Below are positions 34,000 through 45,700 of a DNA stretch of 64,000 bases, piece after piece. Below the pieces are notes generated by a model. The model searched no databases. It worked only from the letters and a program-made list of their open reading frames with translations, and was not told the DNA's origin. How positions within the stretch are numbered: the first letter of the stretch is position 1; every line of letters starts with the position of its first letter. Position numbers and translations under genes: made by a program. The DNA is from Branchiostoma belcheri (lineage: Eukaryota > Chordata > Leptocardii > Amphioxiformes > Branchiostomatidae), in assembly GCF_001625305.1 (NCBI RefSeq), contig NW_017804476.1, positions 62,001 to 126,000 on the forward strand. The letters run 5' to 3'.

Positions 34000-36086
34000 C
34001 TTGGCAGCGGTGAGGATCTCTTGCGTGTCTGTACAGTCATGAGAGAGTTTCTGGGCTGGCGTGACAAGAGTGGTTCGACAAGAGATAGATCAGCACATGG
34101 GAGGATCGAACAGGGTGCTAGCGCTCTCACAGTGACCCTTTGCCCTTCCCGATCGCCTGCCTTCTCCAACCCGTTCGGATACTTGAGTCAACCGATCTTT
34201 CCGCGAACAAAGGAAGGAATGACAAACTATCGTGACTACGTGACGGCCTGACTCCTAGCGAGTTGGAGAGGAATGTGGGCCGAGGCGAACTGTTGACACT
34301 TCTTTACACTTTACCGCATGTCGCTTTTCTTTGACCCTAGCTTTCTATTCCCAGAATCACTTGCGTGAGATGAATTCTTCTTCAAGCAGATGTGGTGGGG
34401 TAAATCGCACCGCACCAAATGCGTACAAAAATGGAGACATCACTTGACTACACATTTATTTGAGAGTAAGAAACAATGTGAAAGTTTTAACTCTTTTAAA
34501 AAGGTTCTTTATACATACCGGTATATATTGAATCTCAGTTGAACACAAATGCTCAATTTTTTAACGTTAACATTAGATTGACAAAACAGCAGCACCTAAC
34601 GTTATACGCAACACAATATTTGTGAAAAATGTAGGATATTTCCCCCAGTCCTTACAAAAATTATTTTTCCTGCAACCCACAACATAAAATTGGATTATTC
34701 TACTGTAAGAATAAGTTCTGTTGGTTCCATGCAATAACTTAGATAATCAGTAGGTGGCGCTGTTGCATTACATGAGCTAGTGCTGAGGCATGCAGGGTGG
34801 CTAATAAAGTGTCCATAAGAGTCTAGAACATCTCGCTTTAAAGTTACAATCGATATCTCTCTAAACCTCTCTTGTGAATCTAAGCAATAGTCCACACCTT
34901 TTGTGATCAACAACTAATGGTAACATTCAATGGTAACATTACTGTAAAATCACAACATTATGTTATTTAACATCATGTAACGTGTAATTCAAACATTCCC
35001 CAAAGCAAGAATAAAAAAGCTACCATACGCATCAATGAAAAATGTTGATTCTCTAATAAAACCCTGATAGAAGAACACAACATACATGTACTTCTATTTA
35101 AAACTTTGTTTGCTATCTTTCTCTCCATCCACAATCAAATAGAATTGAAACTTTAAAATACTGATAAAAGTAGATCCAGTTTGGATCTTGTGAGAATTTC
35201 ATCCATTAAATCACGTTTGTATGGCACATTCCTATCTGTTGGCCAGTTCACACTATATATTTCTTCTGAGAAGTAAAATCTAGAAGTATCAAATTCTTTC
35301 CAGCAATATATGCTTCCTGCAACAGCTGCCTGATCAATCAAAATATACAGGGATACTTGTTACAGCATTAAAATGGCACTACTTATTTTCTTGCTATACA
35401 ACGAGTGGTCAATGATCTGACAGTGGCGTCTTGTCATAGACCACATTAAAACACTCACTGTTACTCAGTGTCCAGTCCAATTTTACGTAATTGAATCAAA
35501 TTTTACGTAGTTAAAACTTAAAATCCTCTGCCAACCGTCTTACCCGACTAGCGACCACTTTTTTGTGGTTGACATTGGGCATTTATAGTAATTCAATCTA
35601 CAGTCAATTTTAGTACAGATGTTATTGTCTAGCTGGTTTGTTACAAGGAGGTAGCTAGTACTTGTAAGTTGGGGTGGGTACTGGTTCAGCCGGACCGGTT
35701 TAAACCGGAACTTCATTCGGGAACCGAGTCGAATAGAAACGAAACGCGATAATTGCATCATCGGACCTGATGTACATTTTTGTAGTACATTGTCTTAAGA
35801 TAATCTGGACATGGCAAGTAAAGAAAATAACGCTGAATCAAACTAGATTGGCCTAAATCCATGTTTGTCTATTTTTCTGTAACTGTGTTCAGCTTCAATA
35901 TACAATGTATAACTTGAACATAATATGTAACACACTAGTGAGTCGCCTGTACTCGTGTTTCGCGCTCAAAAATATGATATTGTACTACTGTACAATAATC
36001 AGGTCCAGGTTTAGGTCCAGAACTGGACCTGATCCTCTGAACCTGATCCGAAGTTGGACCTGAATTTTCTATACAGTTACCCACCC
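34000..36086. other. Intergenic: VWA 5' flank and sialyltransferase 3' flank
   Basis: Both neighbours are transcribed leftward. This stretch therefore holds the VWA promoter and 5' UTR (about 34000-34350) and the sialyltransferase 3' UTR. A minus-strand AATAAA at 34454-34459 is a possible poly(A) signal. A repeat (family E copy 2) lies at 35700-35870. No protein gene was recognised. Confidence 0.4.
35700..35870. repeat. Interspersed repeat, family E copy 2
   Basis: It matches 32660-32830 over CGGACCTGATGTACATTT, AAGATAATCTGGACATGGCA and the following CTGAATCAAACTAGATTGG. It begins near GAACCGAGTC and is preceded by an ACCGGTT-rich stretch. It is probably part of a larger element. Confidence 0.55.
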
Positions 36087-39000
36087 CTACTCGTATTCGT
36101 AACCATGGGTTAAGTCGTTGATGGCTGCTCTTCTAACTAAGTCCTTGATGAACTCTTTCTCTTTTGCAAAGTCATGGATCACAGTGAAGTAGGCAAACAA
36201 CCCCTCAAATTCCCCTTCTATTGTCTTGTTCTCGAAGTAGTGGTAGGGTTTATCGTGTCGCAGGCCGAACCCTACGATGTCTACCATGTCACAGAAGTGG
36301 AAAGCTGCTACGACAGCGATGGTGCCGATGGTTGGGACATTCTGGAGAAGGACACAATGGCAAAGTTGTTAAAAACTACATGTAGGAAGCCAATATTCAG
36401 TTGTCATACATGTTGTGGAAAAGGCTGTCTTAGGCCACACCAATTTAATTTGTTGGTTCTCAGATTCATTTTTTTCTGATTTTCAAACAAAAAAAACAAC
36501 TTTTGGTTCTGAATCAACTCAAAAATGCAAATATTTTGGCCCCAACAGTTGAGGTAAGTCCTTTTCTTCCTAGTTGTTACAGTTTTGCCAGCTATGAATA
36601 CAGTGGTTTGCTTAAAAGTTCCAAATTCATTGTTTGAATATTAACTAAGAGTTTTGGGTTGACTTAATGGCTCCTATCATAGCATTTGGTTCTATCAGAG
36701 AATGCCTAGACCTGATTTTATTCTAATTTTTTTTTTCCCTGTCGCTTCACATTTTTTTCTGAAAAAAATCCAAGAACCAACAAATTAAATTGGTGTGGCC
36801 TTACCCCAGTAGATACTTGTCAGGGGCTGATTTTATAATTATATTATCACAGTCTGCTTGAAAATCATATGACAGAAAAATTCTATGATGACCTATAGTT
36901 ACAACTAATGTGACTGCACCATAACACAAAAGCAGCAATAGTTATCATTCTTATGTGTTCAGATGTCTAGAAGAGAATGTGTTTTGCCTACCATCATTCC
37001 AACATGTTCGTATGATGTACTGCGGGCAACTTGGGGGTTTAAGACGCGGATGCGACTTGGTTCAACATTCAAGGTATCCCCTATCTCCTTCCAGAACGTT
37101 CCTTCAGGCTTCTCCTATGACAAGGCAACAACAGAAATCAATCAGACCAAGAAAAGATATGAAAACTGCTGAAAATGATAGATTAGAAAGGAGGGCCTGC
37201 AAGGGGGGGTCCCGACAACGCTCTATGCTGAATTCGGAAACCTCTCGATTACGCTTTACGATAAATTCCAAGTGCATTACGTAGAATTACGTATTACATA
37301 GAGTTAAAACGCTGAATACGCTCTACGCAAAAATATTAGAGCGGTCCGTCTACGCTCTACGTAGAATTAAAACGGCCAATTACGCTCTACGGAAAAGGGC
37401 TTGCGGGCCTCCATATTGTATGTTTGGGAATGCATCAACAGCAGCTAGTGACACCTGTGCTGCTGTGCAATGTGAACCAGTCAGAACTGCCCCGAGGAAG
37501 GTGACAGACAGTCACTGAAATGTCAGCTGAATAAAAGATTTGGTTGTGTAAAAAGAGTCTCTTTACTCAGTGTCTTACCAACCTGATGAAACTATTCACA
37601 GAGGAATAAGGCAGGGTATTTCAAGTTGATGCTAGCATCCCACCTTTTGAATTACTGCTAGCAGCCAGGCCAGGTCGTCAGTCTTGTATGGCACGAGCAC
37701 GTAATCTGCATCAGAGTCCACGTCTTTCAATGTCGCACTCTCAGGGTAGATGAACCGAAAGGTCGTCTTGGATCCTATGTCCTTCTCATAACCACGGACA
37801 GGAGCGGCATTCATTCTGTAGACACAAAATCATGTCTGACATGATGTCTTAACTTGAAGAATTTTCCTACTGAACAAGCAGACATTTTGGTTGCGGGCTA
37901 TTTATTCTTTTTGAGGCCTTTCTACCATTCCATGTTTCCATGATAGTAGTAGCTGCAATTTTGGAGGAAAATCAAAGAAACTGTGGCTGGTACTACCAGG
38001 GAAACATACAGAATCATAGAAGAGATTGAAAAAAGGCGAAAAACGTGTGCCTGAGAAGCTGGTGTGTTACGCTGAAAGGCGGTTAAACTGGCTATAAAGA
38101 TACAGAAAACAACATGTACTTTTCAAAAATTTTCTAGAAAACAATTGTATGTAACTTCTACAGATGTGGGGTTGATCTAGATGAGTATATCTGTTTTCTC
38201 CTCTTACCTCATGACCACGTCATACTTGTCTATCGTTGACCCAAGATTCTGGCCACTGACCAGTCCAGAGCTGCCGACAACAATACATCTGCGACACTTG
38301 CCTCCTCTGCACAACAGAAAACATATTAATAATTAATAACTGGTTTTTACCTGACAAACAATACCCGTGCGGTCGCAGCCTTTATACGGCTGAATTGATG
38401 CAGGGTATCACATAATAATCAATACAAATCACAACAATCAAACAAAACACATGATACACATATCTGTCGCAAGACCACATTTTAATTTGTTGGTTCACGG
38501 ATTTGTCAGCCTGATTTTTTTCTGATTTAAAAAAAAAACATTTCAGGCCTTGAATCAACTCCAAAATGCTCATATTTTGGCCCAAACAGTTGAAGGGCCC
38601 CTTCTTTTCAGAGTTGTTACAGATTTTCTATCTATCAATGCAGTGGTTTGATTACAAGTTTCAAATTCATTGGTTGAATTACAAACCAGCCTGGTATGTT
38701 GACTTCATGGCTCCTATCATAGCATTTGGTTATACCAGTCTATCATAGGATGCTTAGACCTGCAACTGTTGTTTTTTTTTCACCCTGTTGCTTTAGATTT
38801 CTTTAAATCTGAGAACCCACAAATCAAATTGTTGTGGCCTTATATGTCTTCTTAAGCCTTAATAGATTTTATCAAGAAGCCCCAGCTATTGTATTGTTTG
38901 TACTGTATCATGATCTTTCACAGTTCAGAGTTGTCAACCCAATTGCCTATAATTCAATATTCTAGTCCAAGATAAGAGCCTTTGAATGTTGAGGCTTTTT

Positions 39001-41211
39001 GTACTTACCCTGACAAAACTGGGTGATCAGAACTAGGCAGCAAATCCAGAAGCTGGTCTACCATCTTACCTGGAAAATACAGAATATACACTGTAACAGA
39101 CTCTTTCACTTTTCTTCAGGTATGTGTCTAAAATCATGTACGTCCAAAGCAAACAAGAAAAAGGAAAACATGCTTTGCCTGAAAATGGCCCAAACCCCAA
39201 AATAAAGCAATTTTACAAGCCTGTATCCATAACGTCTGGGAATACTTGGCCCCTCTACCTTCATGCCAAATTTCATGTTATTTGGCCCAAAAATTAAGAA
39301 ATTTTGGAGAAGAAGAAACATGAGAGAAAACAATATATTTCAGCCATACCATGGTATGACTGAAATATAATTAGTAAGCTATGAAGAATGAAAGAGCAAA
39401 AAGTGCTTACAGTCCTGGTCTGATAAATAAAATGGAAGTTTGTCGTGTCCATCGTCCATCAGTCCCCTCCACTCCCTGAAGCCTTTCTTGACAAACAGTG
39501 GTAAGTTGGTGTTAAACCTGTGTAGGGATACAACAATGAAGCAGTATAAGAGAAAACATAACGTTTTTATACTACACGCAAAACAACAGTTTACTACTTA
39601 ACTTAAATTTCAATTTCAGACAGGTTCCTCACCCACAATATTTTTTTGTTTTGCTTTCCTGAAATTGCATTGGATGTCCTTAAAAAATCACATAGCTATA
39701 ATACTAGTGTGTCGGACAAGTTTTCCAGTGTCTCACAACATTTCAGCAAGGGCGCTTTTGAAGGTAAGGGTTTCTAAATTATCTTATCCCTAGATTTAGA
39801 AATCAAATTGCAAAGAAGACTGAACAAGGGCAACTATATAATAAGGAGTTAGTTACTTTGGGTTGATCTCAGTGACCAAACTCTTGGCATACCCTGGAAT
39901 ACAGGAGTCTCCTTCTGGATACCTGAAAAAGAAGTGACAGAAAAATCTGATAACTCCTGCCCAGGGTAAAGTATTGGCAATGCTATAATGGTATTATTAG
40001 AATGTATGAAACAGATACAGCACATGTGTGCATTTCAATGAGACTTGATATTAGAACTTGTTATCATAGAAGGTACATGTAGAAGATATATACCACAAGA
40101 TGGAGAGACATAAGTACAATTTAACGGTACAAACATAAATGCATTTACTGAATCCAAAACATTACAGTAACTATAGTGGTACATGCCATTGAGTAAATTG
40201 ATTGGCAATGTACATGTACATATAGTACATGTACATGTATATCATTGTGTGTGACTGTGAGTTGGTACAACCAAAAGCAGTTCACATTGCCAATCAAAGA
40301 CTAAAAGAAGTACAAGTTCCAAAAAAATTATTCCGTCTCATACTCACTTAATAGGGTGAGAGAATTTTGGTCCAGGTGGTCTGAAAATTCACAGTGCAAG
40401 AAAATAAAATCAAAACCATGCGCATCCAAGTTCACAAAGAAAAAAAAAACACAGAAAACATGCAGTCATTTAAAGATGCAGACATTTTGAAGCAGTTGCA
40501 AGATAATGAAAGTCACATCAATGATAAAAAATGTGAACATTGAAAGATAGAAAATGTTTGTATGTCCTTTCTGAGATTATGTTATATACGGTCAGTAATA
40601 TATATGTATTCTGTATTATTCTAATATGTATTGTTTTATGGGTTCATACACCTGAAATATGGAATACATACTATATGATTGAATGAATGAAGAATAACTT
40701 ACGTACCTTATTCCTATCCTTTTCAAAAACACTTCATCTGTAATTTAAATGACAAATATTTAGATTGCTTAATAACTGAAGGGTGGAATCCACTCAATTC
40801 ACGCAACATGATTTTTATTTTTTTGCAGGATCTATGAAAGTTTCCCGACAAAAACACCCCTATGCTGGTTGAAAGACAGTAGACGTCCAAATCACAGCAT
40901 AGGGGGCTCCTATGCTCAAAAGGCCTGAGGCGAGAACACTGCTAGACCCCTGCTGTAGTGCTTAGACAACTGTGTGGCCTACGGAGATGGGCACAAACCT
41001 ATGCTGCACGTAAAGTGGAAAGAACCTTTCATGCAAGGGAATAAATGAGTACAGTACCTGTATAATTAAGCGATCTGTAATATTCCTGTAGACTGGGGCC
41101 TTCTGTTTTATGGATCTTGTAGCTGAGATGTCTGTAGAAGATGTTGATCGTGATGACCCCGGCTCCCAACAGGAACACAAACAGTCGCATGGACAGTTCC
41201 ATCGTTCTCAT
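36087..41211 (-). CDS. ST3GAL-like sialyltransferase (GT29), 366 aa
   Basis: Ten coding exons, high to low: 41211-41058, 40737-40707, 40380-40348, 39922-39857, 39517-39411, 39069-39009, 38306-38208, 37815-37644, 37114-36992, 36341-36087. The total is 1101 bases with consistent phases. It is a type II Golgi enzyme that would transfer sialic acid from CMP-sialic acid to glycans. The start MRTMELSMRLFVFLLGAGVI gives a short cytoplasmic tail and a signal anchor. Sialylmotif L runs from CRRCIVVGSSG through YDVVMRMNAAPVRGYE to FIYPESA. Motif S runs VPTIGTIAVV to DIVGFG. Motif VS is HYFE. The FWKEI segment and C-terminal pattern favour the alpha-2,3 (ST3GAL) branch, but the exact linkage is not certain. 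The methionine codon at 41202 is an alternative start. Four element insertions lie in its introns. Confidence 0.85.
36431..36803. mobile_element. MITE, family B copy 3
   Basis: The ends TTAGGCCACACCAATTTAAT and, inverted, the run up to TGGTGTGGCCTTA surround the family B interior, here inverted relative to the RBM33-intron copies (TGACTTAATGGCTCCTATCA). TTA lies on both sides. It lies in the last intron of the sialyltransferase gene. Confidence 0.75.
37190..37412. mobile_element. MITE-like element with TACGCTCTACG repeats
   Basis: Inverted ends GGAGGGCCTGCAAG and (inverted) GGAGGCCCGCAAG enclose about 220 bases. The interior repeats TACGCTCTACG-like phrases and a GTAGAATTAAAACG/GAGTTAAAACG block. 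It lies in the intron between sialyltransferase exons ending at 37644 and starting at 37114. No other copy was found in the window. Confidence 0.55.
37440..37600 (+). repeat. Degenerate relative of the 29.9-kb element
   Basis: It shares CCAGTCAGAA(C/T)TGCCC, a GAGGAAGGTGACAGACAGTC block and a TGAAATGTCAGCTG block with the minus strand of 29856-30005, with many changes. The hammerhead-like core is damaged (CCGAGGA instead of CTGATGA). It lies in a sialyltransferase intron next to the exon at 37644. Confidence 0.5.
38469..38843. mobile_element. MITE, family B copy 4
   Basis: It starts AAGACCACATTTTAATTTG and ends CAAATTGTTGTGGCCTTAT. The interior has TTGACTTCATGGCTCCTATC, as in copy 3. The left end is more decayed than in the other copies. 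It lies in the sialyltransferase intron between exons at 39009 and 38306. Confidence 0.7.
39170..39365. repeat. Interspersed repeat, family G copy 1
   Basis: It shares with 61730-61990 the phrases AAAAATGGCC(C), AAGCCTGTATCCA, CTACCTTCATGCCAAATTTC, GGCCCAAAAA, and the final ATGGTATG-ACTGAAATATAA. The orientation is the same. A partial inverted relative lies near 50875-51010 (GAAATTTGGCGTGGAGGTAG). The repeat type is unknown. Confidence 0.6.
40830..40975. repeat. Interspersed repeat, family F copy 1
   Basis: The phrases CACCCCTATGCTGGTTGAAAG, AAATCACAGCATAGGGGGC and CTCAAAAGGCC match, inverted, 46930-47060. The following CCCCTGCTGTAGTGCTTAGACAACTGTGTGGCC also resembles 358-395. It is probably a piece of an unclassified element. 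Confidence 0.55.
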
Positions 41212-42060
41212 GGTGATAATGGCTTTGTTTTACGTCTTTACGTGAACGCGTGTCGTCATGTTGCGAAAAGACAGCTATCATTAGTGAAACAATGAGCACT
41301 TTTCAAAGTTGCCCAGATCATTTTGGCTTGTGAAGGTACTGATGTGATGTCTTGTCTATCAAGATCAAGATCAGCAGAGTCCCTCAACAGAGACGGGGGG
41401 CGCCACAGACTTTCTGCAACCTATGATCTGGATCACACAGTCAGATTTTTGTATCGGGGCTTCTCACATAGCTGTAAACATCTTCTGTTCTGCACAACCT
41501 CTGAAGAATTCAAGAAAAATAACAATCAAATATATTATATAAATAGCTAGGATAAGATCTTAAAATAGCGTTGATCATGATGATCAAAATTCAAGAAGCT
41601 ATGAAATATCTAGAATACATAATTTTGCTTTGATTTCTTTTATGAAAAATCATGTAACGTTACACATGATTTGATTCATCCTTGGGATTATGATTCATAG
41701 AACTAAATCATCATAAAGCATGCTATTACATTTACTTGTTCTTTGTTTCCTAATCGGTAAGATCATCGAAACAAACAAGCAAACATTTTACCTTGGCCTT
41801 GGCTGTACAAAAATCTCATTCATCATCAACACATCCACCCAGCCAGCAGCAAATCTGACCTTTCACCTTCATGGCATCCACACGTGAATTAGTTTGTAAT
41901 CACCACCACAAAATACATCATTAAGTATTATAGGCTATAACATGAATTGATTTAGATATTATATATTCATGAATGTAGATTATGTCCGGAAATAATAGAT
42001 ATTTTTGAATATTTTATTAGAAATTCATTCGATCTGATGCGGTACCCCTTGTCCGATGAT

Positions 42061-42074
42061 GTCACCATGGCGAT
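42061..42074. promoter_or_regulatory. X-box-like RFX site upstream of CFAP221
   Basis: GTCACCATGGCGAT closely resembles the palindromic X-box GTTGCCATGGCAAC bound by RFX factors, which switch on ciliary genes. The half-site spacing is kept, and only the last base departs from the RY-tolerant consensus. It lies 0.73 kb upstream of the CFAP221 start codon, in a plausible promoter. This is a motif match only. Confidence 0.45.
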
Positions 42075-42312
42075 GTTGCTAGGCCGTCTCACCGCTACTT
42101 GTTTATTCCCATTCCGCAGTTTTCCTTCAGAAACGTAAATATCATCCTAAATTCATGTTAGAATATGCTGTGATAAATTTATAGTATCTACAGCATTATT
42201 GTTGTTATCTGGTTTTGTTTTTATGAAAATGCACCCATCTTTTGAAAAGTGGACTACTTTCTGCGGAAGGACTCATGTCATCAACACCCCCAAAAATAGA
42301 TCCCAATCAAAG

Positions 42313-42426
42313 ATGGCGGGCTGTGTCAAGAATATTTGTGGGTTCGTTGGGTTTGCTTTATATTTCTCTAACGGAATCGCAATGGTAATCAGTTATCATA
42401 ACGCTAAGACGTCTTTGAAGATGTAA
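42313..42426 (+). other. Small ORF (37 codons), possible uORF of CFAP221
   Basis: ATG in a good context (AAAGATGGCG) opens 37 codons (MAGCVKNICGFVGFALYFSN at the start), including a hydrophobic stretch, and stops at TAA. The stop overlaps a consensus donor (AT|GTAAGA). If that donor is spliced to the acceptor near 42760, the next bases again give TAA, so the peptide would be unchanged. The peptide is not recognised. It may be a uORF, an independent micropeptide, or chance. Confidence 0.25.
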
Positions 42427-42789
42427 GAAGTCGCGCGGCTTTAGCTAGGTTTGCTGTCTCTGGCTTGTTTCTCAAACACGGTGGTTTTTAGTTGACGGTG
42501 TTGTCACAAGTTGGTTGCGACAACAGACTGGACCTGTACCAAACGTGTTGAGTTGCTTGCCAAAATATTTTGCCGCGCGTGCACTTTTCTTTCTGCTTAC
42601 GATAACTTCCACGAAGTCAATAACCTGTCAGAAACTTCTAGAACCGCGATCTGTTGGCTTCTTGCCGATACGACCTAGCTTGTTGTTATTTACCACCTGA
42701 ACTATTTGTTTATTTAGATACTTGACGTAAAAGCGATCTAACGTAAACTTTCACATCTTAGGTAACCTGAGGTCTGAGTAAGTGAGAAA

Positions 42790-45700
42790 ATGGCCATGGC
42801 AGCTAAACCTTTGAACAAGAACTTCAGCAGAAACGGCATGCGAACCAACGGGGTGGTGATACCGGACACTCTGGTCGCCCCTCGGACCAGTCAACCAGTC
42901 CCAAACCACCTTCTGGATACCAGTAAGTTTTCCTGGCTAATGTCTTTATAACCAGTAGTGGTCGAAATACATGTACTTTTTATTTTCAGTGTTGCACTAT
43001 TGCAGGATGTCACAATATTGTTCTGCAATTTGGAAATACTTGTACAAATAAACACTTTTAAACCCTGACTCAAACCCATACAAAACTGCATGTTGGCAAA
43101 CATTTTAGATGCAATTTGAATTAGTACTAAGAGTATACTGTAAAGTCAGCATTAAAGCGCCTAAACAATATTATACATAGACACAAATTCACCCCTATCC
43201 TGATTTTTTCGGTCTGCAAAATTGCAGGTTGCTTTATTTTTCTTTTGCGACATTGAAAATTTCTCTGCAAAATGCAAACTGCAGATGTTGTACCATGACT
43301 CATGTTTTATTCAAGTCAGGTCATCCCAAACTGTACATCCCAGCAAATTGTCCCAAAAGGCAATTGAAATCCAGGGCTCGAAATATATACATTTATTTTG
43401 GGTAATAGGTGCACTGCACTGGTGCAAAAGTTGGGTGCACAGAAATTTTTGGGGTGCACCACATAAGTAGAATGTCAGCAAAAACTAATTATGTTTCATT
43501 TCTAGATAAATGTACTATAACAATGGTTTTATTATTATTTTTTTACCCTTGGATATTAAGAATATGCTGTATAGCTACTATACTTTTAACATCTTTACAT
43601 ACGTAAACCTAGGAAAATAGTTGGGTGCATCCACAGAGAAAAATTGGGTGCATAGCTCCAAATTTGGGTGCACTAATTATATGGTGCACATGCACCCAGT
43701 ATTTCCAGCCCTACATAAGGCAATTGAAACCGAATTGAATAAGAAAGCATTCGTTTTCTCAAAGTCACCAGTTGATGAAATTGTACTCTGTAGTATTACA
43801 CGTAATCCTGTTGAACATCCAAATGATTTTTGTAACAAACTTAATACATTATATATTTGCTCAGGGTTATTTTTTTTAAAATATTCATAGGGTCCATTTA
43901 GCCCCCTTTGGGTATAAACATGAATGTATTTATAAGTTATGCTTGTTTTTTTCAGTCATGTTTTGATCTTTTTTGACAGAAATCTACACGAAGGTGAACC
44001 AGAATGTATTCCTCCAGGCCAGACCAGCTGTTATTCACTTTGCAGGCTTCGAGCTGAACAAAACACAGAAACAAATCATGGTGGGTCTTTGTGTCTGTCT
44101 GTGTCTCTGTCTGTCTGTCTGTATAGTGAGTCAGACTCACAGTTGAAGCTTTTACGTTTGTAAATGAACAATTGTTTGGACTGATGAAAGCATGATGTCT
44201 TGACTGAAATTGAACTTGAATTGAAGAAAGGGGAGGTATAAGTTAACTCTAAGGCTACATGACGTAGAAAATCCAGGGCTACATTTTCAAATGTCATTTT
44301 AAAAACTAAAGAATGTCATGAGTTATTAGGAATAAAAGATCTAGTGGCTATATATGGGTGTGTAATACTAATTTGTGAATCAGAAACTTGTCTTGCCTCG
44401 TTTTTTACCAGTTAGGCCACACTGACTGAATTTTCTGGATGACATCCTCTTAAGATGCCCAAACTAGTGCGTGCGGGCAAATTAAAAGCCTGGGCAAAAA
44501 TAAAAATGCTGCTAAATCACAGAAATACGAAGCTGGTATTGTAAATTTGTGGTAGTACATGGCAACCTTTTAGACAAGCCTTTTGCGGAATCGGTACTGT
44601 ACGAGTTCTTGAGTCATGGAGCTAAGGCAGTTACATTGTTGCTGGCTACCATGGACTATGGAAGATGGCACCCAGGCAAGAGCCTCGGAGAACATGATTT
44701 TTTTAATTTTTTTTAGAACAGGCGAAAATCATCCATAAAATTAAATCAGTATAGCCTTACAAGGCATTGATTTAACTTGACTTAGACTAAATTAGACTTA
44801 AATTAAACTAGAAAGGTAACATTTGCAAGGCAAATGCATAATGTTTACCTTCGCATATGGTTTGCTGTTATTTCATCCTCAAACACATTCATATACATGT
44901 ATCTGGTCAGACATGAGTCTAAATCCCTGCTGCAATGAAATTGCAACATGATGTAACCCCACACTAGTTACCATGGCAACAGACACGACATTGGTTCAGT
45001 CAGAGGTCACTGTTTGGAGAAGAAGAAGAGGAAGAAGAAACTGAGCAAAAACAATATGTTTACAAAATTTACTTTCCCCATACCAGAGGATTGCCAACGT
45101 GTCCGGTGACATCCAGAGGATGCACATCCTCCCCCCGGCCACCTCCTACTTCAGACTGAACTACACCAAGCCTGACCGTCTGGTCCCTGGGCTAACCATG
45201 GACGTACAGGTGGACTTCACACCTGACGAGTGGAGGTACTACTACGACTGTATCAGGATCCACTGCAAGGTTTGTTTGTTTGTTTGTTTGTTGGAGCCTT
45301 GTTTATTCAAGAGATATTCAAATTGGCCTGCTAGCCACTTGTCATTACATAAGGGATGCCATGCCTTCCAGTACCAGTCATCAACCAAGGACTGAGGTGT
45401 TCAAAAATTCATTACGTTTTTAATAGATATTAAAATACTACAAGTCTTAACTTGTCCTGCTGGCAATTTTTACACAATATTTTCAAATAATTTCATGTCT
45501 TAATCAGGTCACAGACCCTTGACTTTTTTTGCCCTGCGGCGGCATAGTTACTTCCGCATTCGTTGCGTTTCGCTGCGGTGTGATGCGTTGCACGAGAAAC
45601 ACCCCCAAATCGCACATATACAGGGCACTATATTATAGATGGTACTGTATGTGCAACCCATATATATATGGGCCCCGCAGGACAAGGGTTAATACTACTG

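Larger units (their letters stand above)
41212..42789. other. Divergent intergenic region, sialyltransferase / CFAP221
   Basis: This 1.6-kb stretch separates the two start codons and must contain both promoters. It includes an X-box-like site (42061-42074), a small open frame (42313-42426), and a splice acceptor TTAG at about 42760 just before the CFAP221 start. The acceptor implies at least one upstream 5' UTR exon. No repeat with readable ends was seen. Confidence 0.5.

Noticed and set aside
33781..34251. Plus-strand 156-codon frame
   Set aside because: It overlaps exon 1 of the VWA gene in antisense, and the minus-strand signal peptide and phase agreement are better supported.
34695..34913. 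Minus-strand 72-codon Cys-containing frame as a gene
   Set aside because: No signal peptide, domain, or splice support; it lies in the presumed sialyltransferase 3' UTR.
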